Assembly (NCBI GenBank): GCA_042088965.1
Contig: JBELLC010000026.1
Coordinates: 1 to 29,756 of the forward strand
Source: TMED26 sp042088965
Lineage (GTDB): Bacteria; Pseudomonadota; Alphaproteobacteria; Thalassobaculales; Thalassobaculaceae
DNA length: 29,756 bases
Direction: 5' to 3'
The first letter of the stretch is position 1; the number at the start of each line of letters is the position of its first letter. This document shows, in pieces, positions 15,340-24,129 of this stretch. Both the position numbers and the translations under genes were made by a program. The notes beneath the pieces were generated by a model. The model had not been told where the DNA came from. It searched no databases and saw nothing but the letters and a program-made list of their open reading frames with translations.

Positions 15340-15373
15340 GTCAGCGATGATCACCTGATCACATGTCAGCGAT
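15340..15373. promoter_or_regulatory. Palindrome inside a direct repeat upstream of the TTC38-type gene
   Basis: A nine-base direct repeat GTCAGCGAT (15340-15348 and 15365-15373) brackets the palindrome TGATCACCTGATCA (15348-15361). The centre lies about 25 bases ahead of the TPR gene start and just after the kdsA stop. It has the form of an operator or an mRNA hairpin. No T-run follows on either strand. Confidence 0.3.
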
Positions 15374-15374
15374 T

Positions 15375-16217
15375 TTACGGCGTTAATTGGTATGGATGCT
15401 GTTTTGCAAGTCTGTCAAACGCAACCAACGTCTTTAATAATGCTGGCATGTCTTGCAAGCGTACCATGTTTGGCCCGTCACTCGGTGCATTATCTGGATC
15501 AGGGTGTGTCTCCATAAACACCGCCGCAACGCCAAGTGCGACAGCTGCCCGCGCAATCACCGGCACAAACTCGCGCTGGCCGCCAGAACTGCCGCCGCGG
15601 CCGCCTGGTTGCATCACCGAATGGGTCGCATCGATCACCACAGGATAACCCATCGCCGCCATGATAGGCAGCGCCCGCATATCAGAAACCAAGGTATTAT
15701 AACCAAAACTGGCACCGCGTTCAGTCAGCATGATATTTTCATTGCCCGCACCGGCAATTTTAGCGGCCACATGTTCCATATCCCAGGGCGCCAAAAACTG
15801 CCCCTTTTTGACATTCACCGTTTTGCCCGTGGCCGCTGCCGCCAGCAGCAGATCCGTTTGTCGGCACAAAAAAGCCGGGATTTGCAGCACATCAACGGCT
15901 GCGGCAACAATCGCGCATTGCTGCGCCTCATGGACATCGGTTAGCACCGGCACATCGAAGCGTTGGCGCACATCAGCCAAGATATCCAGACCATCACTCA
16001 GCCCAACGCCGCGTCCAGCGGTCGCCGACGTGCGATTGGCTTTATCAAAACTGCTTTTATAAATCAGCCCAATTCCAAGCTGCTGGCAGGTCCCTCGCAG
16101 GCTTTCTGCAACCTCCATGGCCTGATCCCGACTCTCAATCTGACAGGGCCCCGCAATCAGTGTGAAGGGCAAATCATTGCCAACTTCCAAGCCCCCAATC
16201 GTAATCGCTTTTGACAT
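15375..16217 (-). CDS. kdsA: 3-deoxy-8-phosphooctulonate synthase (Kdo-8-P synthase), metal-dependent class
   Basis: 280 residues, full length. It condenses PEP with arabinose 5-phosphate, the first committed step to Kdo for lipopolysaccharide. Motifs: LIAGPCQIESRD, YKSSFDKANRTS, VPVLTDVHE, LQIPAFLCRQTDLL, VNVKKGQFLAPWDM. The sequence carries a cysteine at position 25 (GPCQIES), with H199, E236 and D247. Their spacing (174, 37 and 11 residues apart) is the same as the Cys11/His185/Glu222/Asp233 metal site known from Aquifex aeolicus, whereas the E. coli type has asparagine at the cysteine position. I therefore assign the metal-dependent class. It follows pyrG, whose CTP is used to activate Kdo. 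Confidence 0.97.
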   Translation of the reverse strand: MSKAITIGGLEVGNDLPFTLIAGPCQIESRDQAMEVAESLRGTCQQLGIGLIYKSSFDKANRTSATAGRGVGLSDGLDILADVRQRFDVPVLTDVHEAQQCAIVAAAVDVLQIPAFLCRQTDLLLAAAATGKTVNVKKGQFLAPWDMEHVAAKIAGAGNENIMLTERGASFGYNTLVSDMRALPIMAAMGYPVVIDATHSVMQPGGRGGSSGGQREFVPVIARAAVALGVAAVFMETHPDPDNAPSDGPNMVRLQDMPALLKTLVAFDRLAKQHPYQLTP

Positions 16218-16277
16218 ACCCTACCCTTTAAACGCTTGTTATCATGTCACGACGGGTGACACGCCCCGAACGCGGTC

Positions 16278-17912
16278 CTAGACCAATCGGGATTGCGTAA
16301 TCGCGGCCTCAACAAAACTCGTGAACAGCGGGTGCGGTGCAAAAGGCTTCGATTTCAACTCCGGATGGAACTGCACCCCAATAAACCATGGATGATCTGG
16401 CAGCTCGATGATCTCAGGCAATTCGCCATCTGGGGACATGCCTGAAAACGCTAAACCCGCAGCTTCTAACTGCGCCTTGAAGTTAATGTTCACTTCATAG
16501 CGGTGGCGATGGCGTTCACTGATTTCATCTGCACCGTGATACACCGCCTTGACGCGGCTGTCTGGCAGGAGTGTGCACTGGTAGCTGCCAAGGCGCATGG
16601 TTCCGCCCAGGTCATCCTTGCCGCTACGACGTTCAACCTGATTACCATGAGTCCATTCCGTCATCAGGCCAACAATCGGATTTTCTGCGGGGCCAAATTC
16701 AGTTGACGTTGCCGCCGGCATCCCAGCGCAACTGCGGGCATATTCAATCACCGCCATTTGCATGCCAAAGCAAATTCCAAAATACGGAATCTCGCGTTCA
16801 CGGGCAAAGGTAACCGCAGAGATTTTCCCCTCAGAGCCGCGCTCCCCAAAGCCGCCAGGCACCAAAATACCATGCACGCCTTGCAAGTGGTCAACCGCAT
16901 CTTCTCGTTCAAAAATCTCTGAATCAATCCATTGCATTTCAACCTTGGCGTTGTTCGCAATGCCGCCGTGGGTCAACGCTTCGGCCAGGGATTTATAGGA
17001 ATCAATCAAGCTTGTGTATTTACCAACAACCGCAATCTTCACTGTATTTTCAGGTTGCCGGACCGTTTTAACGATGTTTTCCCAAACGGACAGATCCGGT
17101 TCCTTGTCTTCATCCATCAGGCCAAAGTGGCGACACACTTCACGGTCAAAGCCTTCATTGTGATAAACGCTTGGGACCTGATAGATGGTATCCACATCCC
17201 GGGCCTCAATGACGGCCTCAGATTTGATATTACAGAAAAGTGCAATTTTCCGGCGCTGATCCTCAGGAATCGGAATCTCAGAACGACACAGCAGTATATC
17301 AGGCTGAATCCCAACACTTTGCAGTTCTTTCACCGAATGTTGTGTCGGTTTGGTCTTCAACTCCCCTGCCGTGGCGATATACGGCAGCAGGGTTAAGTGC
17401 ACAAATAACGCGTTTTCCCGGCCGAGCTCAAAACCAAGCTGACGAATCGCTTCTAAGAAGGGCAAGCTTTCAATATCCCCCACTGTGCCGCCAATTTCAC
17501 ACAACACAAAGTCTTCATCGGTCAGATCGCTTTTAACGAAATTTTTAATGGCATCGGTGACATGCGGGATGACCTGAACCGTCGCGCCCAGATAATCGCC
17601 GCGGCGCTCTTTGGCGATTACATCGGAATAAATCCGGCCTGTCGTGACATTATCACTTTTGCGCGCTGGCACGCCGGTAAAACGCTCATAATGACCAAGG
17701 TCAAGATCGGTTTCGGCGCCATCATCGGTGACAAAAACCTCGCCATGCTGATAGGGGGACATGGTCCCGGGGTCGACGTTCAAATAGGGATCAAGTTTGC
17801 GCAATCGGACCGCGTAACCACGCGCCTGCAAAAGAGCGCCGAGTGAGGCTGACGCGAGTCCTTTACCAAGGGAGGATACCACGCCGCCAGTAATGAAGAT
17901 AAAGCGAGCCAT
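16278..17912 (-). CDS. pyrG: CTP synthase
   Basis: 544 residues, full length. It aminates UTP to CTP using glutamine or ammonia. The N-terminal synthetase domain has FIFITGGVVSSLGKGLASAS (P-loop) and CEIGGTVGDIESLPFLEA. The C-terminal class I glutamine amidotransferase domain has GILVPGGFGERGSEGKI, the nucleophile C381 in YFGICFGMQMAVIE, and GVQFHPELKSKP with the catalytic His-Glu pair. The order secG-pyrG-kdsA on one strand is typical of alphaproteobacteria. About 104 bases separate it from secG, with no strong terminator seen, so read-through is possible. Confidence 0.99.
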   Translation of the reverse strand: MARFIFITGGVVSSLGKGLASASLGALLQARGYAVRLRKLDPYLNVDPGTMSPYQHGEVFVTDDGAETDLDLGHYERFTGVPARKSDNVTTGRIYSDVIAKERRGDYLGATVQVIPHVTDAIKNFVKSDLTDEDFVLCEIGGTVGDIESLPFLEAIRQLGFELGRENALFVHLTLLPYIATAGELKTKPTQHSVKELQSVGIQPDILLCRSEIPIPEDQRRKIALFCNIKSEAVIEARDVDTIYQVPSVYHNEGFDREVCRHFGLMDEDKEPDLSVWENIVKTVRQPENTVKIAVVGKYTSLIDSYKSLAEALTHGGIANNAKVEMQWIDSEIFEREDAVDHLQGVHGILVPGGFGERGSEGKISAVTFAREREIPYFGICFGMQMAVIEYARSCAGMPAATSTEFGPAENPIVGLMTEWTHGNQVERRSGKDDLGGTMRLGSYQCTLLPDSRVKAVYHGADEISERHRHRYEVNINFKAQLEAAGLAFSGMSPDGELPEIIELPDHPWFIGVQFHPELKSKPFAPHPLFTSFVEAAITQSRLV

Positions 17913-18016
17913 GGAGGATCTCTATACCTGATTTGAAAACAACCGCCCACAAGATTCAGTCACAAAATATGTTTATGACCATAATTCTGCACGGCACGCG
18001 GGAGGGTGATGAATTG

Positions 18017-18337
18017 TTAGTTTCCAACCGGCGCTTGCGGCACGCCGGGGACTGATTCAGTTGTGGTTGGTTGGGTGACACGATCCACAATTGAGCTACG
18101 CGAGCCATTGTCAGACAGAATCGCCAATAAGATGCTCATCCCCATGAACAGCGCGGCCAAGACAGCGGTGGTTCGGGTCAACAGGTTTGCTGTCCCACGG
18201 GCCGACATAAAGCCCCCCATGCCGCCACCAGCACCACCGCCAATCCCCAGACCGCCGCCTTCGCTGCGTTGTAAAAGGATCGATACAATAAGCCCTATGG
18301 CGATCATCAAATGAATGGTCAGTAAGACCGCGATCAT
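18017..18337 (-). CDS. secG: SecG, protein translocase subunit
   Basis: 106 residues with the standard SecG layout: membrane helix at about 2-22 (VLLTIHLMIAIGLIVSILLQ), the conserved cytoplasmic RSEGGGLGIGGGAGGGMGGF loop followed by SARGTANLLTRTTAVLA, a second helix at about 55-75, and a short Thr/Pro-rich tail. It stabilises the SecYEG channel and assists SecA cycling at the inner membrane. It lies between tpiA and pyrG, as in most proteobacteria. Confidence 0.95.
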   Translation of the reverse strand: MIAVLLTIHLMIAIGLIVSILLQRSEGGGLGIGGGAGGGMGGFMSARGTANLLTRTTAVLAALFMGMSILLAILSDNGSRSSIVDRVTQPTTTESVPGVPQAPVGN

Positions 18338-18378
18338 GGCGTTTGCCCCAATAAAAAGTCACCTGTCACGAGGATTTG

Positions 18379-18394
18379 CGCGTTTTCTAACGCG
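18379..18394. promoter_or_regulatory. Perfect hairpin between tpiA and secG
   Basis: CGCGTT-TTCT-AACGCG is a perfect six-pair stem with a four-base loop, sitting between the tpiA stop and the secG start (which read right to left). No U-run follows in the direction of transcription, so it is more likely an mRNA processing or stability element than an intrinsic terminator. Confidence 0.4.
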
Positions 18395-18419
18395 AAGCTT
18401 TCAAGAACGCTAGCGAAAC

Positions 18420-19163
18420 TTACACCGACGCTCCCGCAGCGATCGCCAGAAAATCTTCTGCTTTTAAACTGGCACCGCCAACAAGCGCCCCATTGACGTT
18501 CTCAATCGCCATTAATTCCGCAGCATTCCCCGGCTTTACAGATCCGCCATACAGCAAGCGCACCCTATCCGCGCCGGAAATTTTATCGCTGATGATCACA
18601 CGCATATGATCATGCATCGCCGCCACATCATCGACCGTCGGCGTTCTGCCTGTGCCAATGGCCCAAACAGGTTCATAGGCGATAACAACATTATCAGCGT
18701 TGGCGGCCTCGGGGATTGACCCGGCCAATTGCCCGCCAACCACCGATAGCGCTTGGCCTGCATCACGCTCCGTTTCGCTTTCACCGACACAAATCACAGC
18801 CACCAACCCTGCCCGCAAGGCCGCCGCTGCTTTGGCTTTCACATCACTGTCCTGCTCGCCATGGTCAGTTCGGCGCTCAGAATGGCCAACAATCACAAAG
18901 CGACAGCCAAGCTCCGCCAGCATCTCAGCGCTGATGTCTCCTGTATGCGCGCCAGACGCCGCCGCATGACAATCCTGCCCGCCCACCATAACCGCCGACC
19001 CTGTCACTTTATCGATGACAGATTGCAGCCAAGGGGCCGGTGGACACAGCAAAAGGTCAACAGCAGGCCAGGCAGTCGCGGCAATATCGGCGGCCAAGAC
19101 CGAGGCTTCTGCCCGGCGGGTATTCATTTTCCAATTTCCAGCGATTAGTGACCGAATTGCCAT
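18420..19163 (-). CDS. tpiA: Triose-phosphate isomerase
   Basis: 247 residues from ATG 19163. This start gives the normal family length and has GAGGA seven bases ahead. The frame is open for 52 more codons upstream, but that leader has no counterpart in the family. Motifs: GNWKMN (9-14, with substrate-binding N10 and K12), catalytic H94 in IVGHSERR, catalytic E164 in AYEPVWAIGTGRTP, and the phosphate-binding LLYGGSVKPGNA near the C-terminus. It interconverts dihydroxyacetone phosphate and glyceraldehyde 3-phosphate. Transcribed divergently from ppiD. Confidence 0.98.
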   Translation of the reverse strand: MAIRSLIAGNWKMNTRRAEASVLAADIAATAWPAVDLLLCPPAPWLQSVIDKVTGSAVMVGGQDCHAAASGAHTGDISAEMLAELGCRFVIVGHSERRTDHGEQDSDVKAKAAAALRAGLVAVICVGESETERDAGQALSVVGGQLAGSIPEAANADNVVIAYEPVWAIGTGRTPTVDDVAAMHDHMRVIISDKISGADRVRLLYGGSVKPGNAAELMAIENVNGALVGGASLKAEDFLAIAAGASV

Positions 19164-19303
19164 AGCAAAATCCTCTTCCAGCAGCTCATGAAATTGCGCA
19201 CTCATGCTGACGCCTGACATGCAGACGCGCCCGCAGGCGCTAGCATGGCAAAGAAATGAATGTGAAACCACCAAGATTTGCACATTGAAACAGTGAATTA
19301 ACA

Positions 19304-19333
19304 TTGCCCAATTGGCCAACCAACCGCTATGTT
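19304..19333 (+). promoter_or_regulatory. Possible sigma70-type promoter for ppiD-trpE
   Basis: TTGCCC (19304-19309) and TATGTT (19328-19333) are 18 bases apart, leaving a leader of about 45-50 bases before the ppiD ATG. Both boxes deviate from consensus. The call rests on position and spacing only. Confidence 0.3.
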
Positions 19334-19384
19334 AGGCGTGAAATGCCGGATGGTTTTGTCCGCCGAAGACAGGATTAGTAACTC

Positions 19385-21274
19385 ATGATGCAATTTATCC
19401 GCTCGCAGGTTGCTGGCATCTTTGCCAAGCTGCTGTTTTTGCTGTTGATCGCCAGCTTTGCTGTTTGGGGTATTGGCGATATCTTTACCGGCGATCGCGG
19501 CGGGCAAGCAGTGATCGAGGTTGACGACGTAAAGTTTTCAGAGGTGGAAGTTTACAATCGTTACCAGCGCTCCCGGGCGTCCCTCCGCCTTGGCAATGAT
19601 TTACCCGACGCGCTTGTCGATACGTTAATTCAACAAGTTACTGACTCGCTGGTCGAAGAAGGCCTGTATACGGCTGAAGCGGAAAATATGGGCATTGTCA
19701 TCACCGATGACATGGTGGCCGCACAGATCCGCCAAACAGCCGCCTTCAAAGATCAGTTTGGACAGTTTGATTCAAACCTGTTCCGCCGTGCCCTTGGCAA
19801 TGCCGGCCTGAGTGAAGAAGGCTACCTTGCGGCGTTAAAAAGTGAATTGCTGCGCCAGCAATTAGCTGACGCTGTGATTGCGGGGGTGCGCCTGCCCTCG
19901 CCGTTAACCAAAGCACTGTTCGCCTTTCGTGAGGAAAAGCGGAAGGCGCGCATTGTCACCGTGGAAACCACTGCGCAAAAGGTGCCCGCGCCGAGCGACG
20001 CCGCGTTACAAAGTTTTTATGACAGCCGTAAAGACGAGTTTAAATCACCTGACTTTCGCTCGGTGTCTTATTTACGCCTCGCGCCAGAAGATTTTGCCAG
20101 TGAAATTGCGGTCACCGATGCAGCCTTGAACGAGGCCTATCAAGATCAATTGGACCGCTTTACAACACCCGCCAAACGGGTTGTCGATCAGGCGCTTTTT
20201 GACAGTTTGGAAGATGCCAATGCCGCCGCCAAGCGAATCGCAGAAGGTGGTGATTTTGAAAAAACCGTCAATGATGTCGGTGGCAGTGCCGAGACATTTT
20301 TATCCCTTGGTGAAGTCATCAAACAAGATTTGCCGAACGTCGCCCAAGAGGCGGTTTTCTCGTTGCCATTAAATGCTGTGACGCAACCTATTGAAACCCC
20401 CTTTGGCTGGCATTTGTTCCGCGTCACCGCGATAACCGATGGCAGTGTCAAAACCTTTGCCGAGGTCAGCGATGGGTTGAAAAACGACATTCAAATGGCG
20501 GGTGCCTTGGATGCATTATTTGAGCTTGCCAATGGATTGGAAGATCTCTTGGCAGGCGGGGCAACCATCGAAGAAGCTGCCAGCGAGCTTAACCTCAGGC
20601 CGCAGTCCATCGCTGCCGTCAATGCAAATGGCCAAGATTCCACAGGCCGCCAAGTCGACGGCATAGATGATCGCTTCATCCAAACAGCGTTTGCAACCGA
20701 AAGCGGCACACAAAGCGCCCTGATTGAAGGCGATCGCGACACCTATTTTGTGCTGCGTGTGGATGGCGTGACACCAGCAGCCATTCAGCCACTGAGCGCG
20801 GTGAAAGAGGCTGTAACTGCCGCCTGGACGGCAACGGCAAAATCTGACGCCGCACGCGCCCGTGGCGAAAAGATCATCGCCGCCGTCAAAGCCGGGCAAA
20901 CGCTCGAACAGGCGGCTAGTGCGGAAAACCTTACGGTTGAAAACCTGCCGGCTTTCGACCGCCAAGGACAACGTTTACGCGCTGGATTGCCGGCCGATTT
21001 AGCGGTCTTGGCGTTTGAATTAACGGGCACCGAGATCAATCAAACTGAAGACGAAAACAGCGTTGCCGTGGTCCAGCTTGTGAGTGTCATTGCGGCTGAT
21101 CCAGATAAAAATAAGGACAGCTTGGAAGCCTTAAATGCCCGCCTGCTTGCAGACGCAAGCCGCGATGCCTTAGACCTTTATGTCGCCAGCTTACGCAATG
21201 ACCATGCGGTGAGTGTCAATGACCGCGTCATCCGTAATCGGATACTGGGTATCGCGCCTGTCTCTGCCAATTAA
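19385..21274 (+). CDS. ppiD: PpiD-like membrane-anchored peptidyl-prolyl isomerase/chaperone
   Basis: 629 residues, the usual size for PpiD. An N-terminal anchor (about 11-32, GIFAKLLFLLLIASFAVWGI) is followed by a periplasmic SurA-N-type helical domain (about 40-170), a parvulin-like PPIase domain (about 265-355, with FLSLGEVIKQDLPNVAQEAV and PFGWHLFRVTAI), and a long C-terminal helical part. It assists folding of proteins leaving the Sec channel. The central domain keeps the 'TPFGWHLFRV' strand but is otherwise divergent, as is common in PpiD, so isomerase activity is uncertain. It is upstream of trpE by 14 bases and divergent from tpiA, a conserved alphaproteobacterial arrangement. Confidence 0.93.
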   Translation: MMQFIRSQVAGIFAKLLFLLLIASFAVWGIGDIFTGDRGGQAVIEVDDVKFSEVEVYNRYQRSRASLRLGNDLPDALVDTLIQQVTDSLVEEGLYTAEAENMGIVITDDMVAAQIRQTAAFKDQFGQFDSNLFRRALGNAGLSEEGYLAALKSELLRQQLADAVIAGVRLPSPLTKALFAFREEKRKARIVTVETTAQKVPAPSDAALQSFYDSRKDEFKSPDFRSVSYLRLAPEDFASEIAVTDAALNEAYQDQLDRFTTPAKRVVDQALFDSLEDANAAAKRIAEGGDFEKTVNDVGGSAETFLSLGEVIKQDLPNVAQEAVFSLPLNAVTQPIETPFGWHLFRVTAITDGSVKTFAEVSDGLKNDIQMAGALDALFELANGLEDLLAGGATIEEAASELNLRPQSIAAVNANGQDSTGRQVDGIDDRFIQTAFATESGTQSALIEGDRDTYFVLRVDGVTPAAIQPLSAVKEAVTAAWTATAKSDAARARGEKIIAAVKAGQTLEQAASAENLTVENLPAFDRQGQRLRAGLPADLAVLAFELTGTEINQTEDENSVAVVQLVSVIAADPDKNKDSLEALNARLLADASRDALDLYVASLRNDHAVSVNDRVIRNRILGIAPVSAN

Positions 21275-21288
21275 GAGTCTTTATCATT

Positions 21289-22797
21289 ATGACCGTCACA
21301 CCCGAATTTGAGACCTTTCAATCGCTGTACGAAAAAGGCGAAGCCCAAGTATTGGCAACCTCCCTGGTTGCTGATCTGGAGACGCCTGTCTCTGTGATGC
21401 TGAAATTGGCCGATGGTCAAGCAAATGCCTTTCTTCTGGAATCAGTCGAGGGCGGCGCTGTGCGCGGGCGGTTTTCCATTATCGGCATGAAGCCTGATAT
21501 CATTTGGCGGTTTAAACGCCAACAGGCCGAAATTAACCGGAACGCACGAATCAGCCCACAGACATTTACCCCCTGCGAGAGTGACCCGATAACCGAACTA
21601 CGTGCCCTCATCGCCGAAAGCCGGATTGATTTACCCGCCGATTTACCGCCGATGGCCTCTGGGTTATTTGGCTATATGGGCTATGATTCGGTGCGTTTGG
21701 TCGAAGATATTCCCGATGGGAATCCAGATGATCTAGGGGTCCCGGACGGAATGTTTGTGCGGCCAACTTTGATTTGTATTTTTGACCGCCTTGAGGATGT
21801 GATCACTGCGGTGACACCGGTTTGGCCAGACAGCGATGTGTCGGCGCGTTCAGCCTATGATGCCGCTCGCGTGCGGCTGGCAGACTTGGTTGCCGACTTT
21901 CAGCGCAACCTGCCCTATCGACGCGAAAGCGGCGCTGTCACCCCTGCCTTTGAAGAGCCAACATCCAATACCAGCCGCCGTGAATTTATAGAGATGGTTG
22001 AGACGGCGAAATCGTATATTGCCGCAGGTGACGCCTTTCAAGTCGTCCCCTCACAACGTTTTGCCGTGCCGTTTAAACTGCCGCCGCTGGCGCTGTATCG
22101 GTCCCTGCGTCGCCTGAACCCATCGCCGTTTTTGTTTTACTTTGATTTTGGTGATTTCTCGATTGTTGGCTCGAGCCCTGAAATCTTGGTCCGCCTGCGC
22201 GATGACATCGTCACCATCCGCCCGTTAGCCGGAACCCGACAACGCGGCGCGACAAACGAAGAGGACCGCGCCCTTGGCGATGAGTTGTTAAACGACCCCA
22301 AAGAGCTGGCAGAGCATTTGATGCTCCTTGACCTAGGCCGCAATGATGTTGGCCGCGTCAGCCAAGTTGGCAGCATTGATGTTATCGAGAAGTTTGTTGT
22401 CGAACGCTACTCCCACGTCATGCACATCGCCTCCCATGTGGAAGGCCGGATCAACGATGGCCTTGATGCCATTGATGCCCTCGCCGCTGGCTTCCCAGCC
22501 GGGACGGTTTCAGGGGCCCCAAAAGTGCGGGCCATGGAAATCATTGATGAATTGGAAAAGTCCCGGCGGGGGATTTATGCTGGTGCCATCGGTTATTTCG
22601 CCGCCAATGGCACAATGGATACCTGTATCGCCCTGCGCACCGCTGTCATCAAAGATGGCACCATGTACGTGCAAACAGGCAGCGGCGTTGTCGCCGACAG
22701 CGACCCCGAGGCGGAATATCAAGAAAGCGTCAATAAGGCCAAAGCGCTGGTGCGGGCAGCCGAAGAAGCGGTGCGTTTTGCCGCTGGGACCAGCTAA
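21289..22797 (+). CDS. trpE: Anthranilate synthase component I
   Basis: 502 residues. It converts chorismate to anthranilate, the first tryptophan-specific step, using ammonia supplied by TrpG. The N-terminal FLLES (48-52) matches the LLES tryptophan-feedback site known from enterobacterial TrpE. The catalytic half shows SPFLFYFDFGDFSIVGSSPE, IRPLAGTRQRG, LDLGRNDVGRVSQVG, AGFPAGTVSGAPKVRAMEII and YAGAIGYFAANGTMDT. There is no fused glutamine amidotransferase domain, and no trpG follows: the next gene is a convergent MFS transporter. The amidotransferase partner must be elsewhere. No leader peptide or attenuator is visible in the 14 bases before the gene. Confidence 0.97.
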   Translation: MTVTPEFETFQSLYEKGEAQVLATSLVADLETPVSVMLKLADGQANAFLLESVEGGAVRGRFSIIGMKPDIIWRFKRQQAEINRNARISPQTFTPCESDPITELRALIAESRIDLPADLPPMASGLFGYMGYDSVRLVEDIPDGNPDDLGVPDGMFVRPTLICIFDRLEDVITAVTPVWPDSDVSARSAYDAARVRLADLVADFQRNLPYRRESGAVTPAFEEPTSNTSRREFIEMVETAKSYIAAGDAFQVVPSQRFAVPFKLPPLALYRSLRRLNPSPFLFYFDFGDFSIVGSSPEILVRLRDDIVTIRPLAGTRQRGATNEEDRALGDELLNDPKELAEHLMLLDLGRNDVGRVSQVGSIDVIEKFVVERYSHVMHIASHVEGRINDGLDAIDALAAGFPAGTVSGAPKVRAMEIIDELEKSRRGIYAGAIGYFAANGTMDTCIALRTAVIKDGTMYVQTGSGVVADSDPEAEYQESVNKAKALVRAAEEAVRFAAGTS

Positions 22798-22821
22798 CAG
22801 CTTGCAGTTAAGCTGCCTTTT
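22798..22821 (+). terminator. Intrinsic terminator after trpE
   Basis: CAGCTT-gcagtt-AAGCTG is a perfect six-pair stem directly after the trpE stop, followed by CC and a four-T tract (22818-22821). It would end the ppiD-trpE transcript before the convergent MFS gene. Confidence 0.5.
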
Positions 22822-22848
22822 AAAACCGAGTGGGTTGCCCTTAGATCG

Positions 22849-24087
22849 TCAATTTGGCGGGTTTGCTGTTGGCATTTCTGCGCCAAGCACGCCATCAGCA
22901 TCACCTTTTGGTCGCGGCAAGAACCAGGTTGCGACCGCCGCCACCCCCGCCAAGACGGCCAATATAATAAACAAATAGTAGAAACCACCTGTCGTTAGGT
23001 GAATGTAAGACGCTAACGGGATCGCCGCTGATGACACCCCAAGAGCCAACACAAATTTAATCCCAAAGGCCGTCCCCCGCCATTGCGGTGGGGAATAGCG
23101 GGCAAAGAGGCTGTTTTCCGCTGGCAGGCTGGCCGAGGCGGCAGCAAAAACCATGAAGATCGTTGGCCATAGCCACAGAGTGCTTAACCCCGCCACCAAC
23201 ATGAGCAGCGGTAATTGCACCCCCCAACAGATGATATAGACCGTCCGCAGATGGAACTTGTCCGCCAGCCAGCCGCCAATAAGCTGCGCCAGGCTCGAGA
23301 ACAGGAATACTGCTGAGACCATCGCACTCACAGCCACAACCCCCTCGCCCATGACGCCATCTAGAATGCCGCCCAAGCGTTGATCAAACAACTTTGGCAA
23401 ATTATTTGAGGCGGCTTGATAGATCAGACCAGAGACAATAACAGTGATGATCAACACCATCGCCCCTTGGCGCATTTCCCCGCGTGACGCTTCCGGCATC
23501 GCAGCGATATCTTTGACCACATCACGCACAGCACCCCGGGCCACCAATACCGCCAACGCCATGCCTGTGGCGATACAGACGAATCCTGGCACAATAAAGG
23601 CCGCCCGCCAGCTGATGGTATCGGTTAAAAACCCTGCCAAAATTGGCGCAATAGCCACCCCGACAGCACCGAAAAAGCCACTAATGCCCAGGGCCTTACC
23701 GCGATTTTCTGCATCTCGCACCAACCAAGCAATACCGACCGGATGATAAATCGATGCAAAAAGCCCCATTAGGCCCATGGCCAGGCCCAAACCAACGGCG
23801 GTTGATACCAAACCGCTTAACACCGCCGCGCCGCCAGTTCCCAAAAAATAGATGACCATCATTTTTGGCGCGCTCCAGCGGTCACCAAGCCAGCCTGCGG
23901 GCAAAGCACCGGCGCCAAACAGAATACTGGCCGGCAACAGCAACATCATCAGCTCGCCATACGGCTGCTGCCATTGCTTTTCCAGCGCTAAAACAACTGT
24001 TGGAAACAACAGCAAAAACATATGCGCATAGACATGCCCAATACTCGAGAAAATCAACGCAATCTGTGCCGCCCGGCGATCTGTCAC
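22849..24087 (-). CDS. Major facilitator superfamily transporter, possible efflux type
   Basis: 412 residues with about 12 membrane helices in two halves joined by a loop near 200-215 (VVKDIAAMPEASRGEMRQGA). MFS marks: GAGALPAGWLGDRWSAPKMM (loop 2-3, the G-x-x-x-D-R-x motif), IYHPVGIAWLVRDAENRGKA followed by LGISGFFGAVGVAIAPILAG, and in the second half LIGGWLADKFHLRTVY. The 'YHPVG..W.V...RGKALG..G..G' pattern is seen in fosmidomycin-resistance-like (Fsr) and related families, but the substrate cannot be inferred. The start is GTG, with AAAGGG ahead of it. It follows gatB by about 42 bases and converges with trpE. Confidence 0.88.
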   Translation of the reverse strand: MTDRRAAQIALIFSSIGHVYAHMFLLLFPTVVLALEKQWQQPYGELMMLLLPASILFGAGALPAGWLGDRWSAPKMMVIYFLGTGGAAVLSGLVSTAVGLGLAMGLMGLFASIYHPVGIAWLVRDAENRGKALGISGFFGAVGVAIAPILAGFLTDTISWRAAFIVPGFVCIATGMALAVLVARGAVRDVVKDIAAMPEASRGEMRQGAMVLIITVIVSGLIYQAASNNLPKLFDQRLGGILDGVMGEGVVAVSAMVSAVFLFSSLAQLIGGWLADKFHLRTVYIICWGVQLPLLMLVAGLSTLWLWPTIFMVFAAASASLPAENSLFARYSPPQWRGTAFGIKFVLALGVSSAAIPLASYIHLTTGGFYYLFIILAVLAGVAAVATWFLPRPKGDADGVLGAEMPTANPPN

Positions 24088-24129
24088 AATAGCCCTTTCA
24101 ATGCCGCAAATGGTCGGGTGCCGCGCAGC

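Noticed and set aside
18420..19319. A 52-residue N-terminal extension or signal peptide on TpiA
   Set aside because: The internal ATG at 19163 has a good ribosome binding site and gives the normal 247-residue enzyme. The leader is simply open upstream frame.
22343..22978. 211-codon + strand frame overlapping trpE and extending past it
   Set aside because: It runs out of frame through the catalytic half of trpE, then through the terminator and into the end of the MFS gene. It has no ribosome binding site and no recognisable domain.
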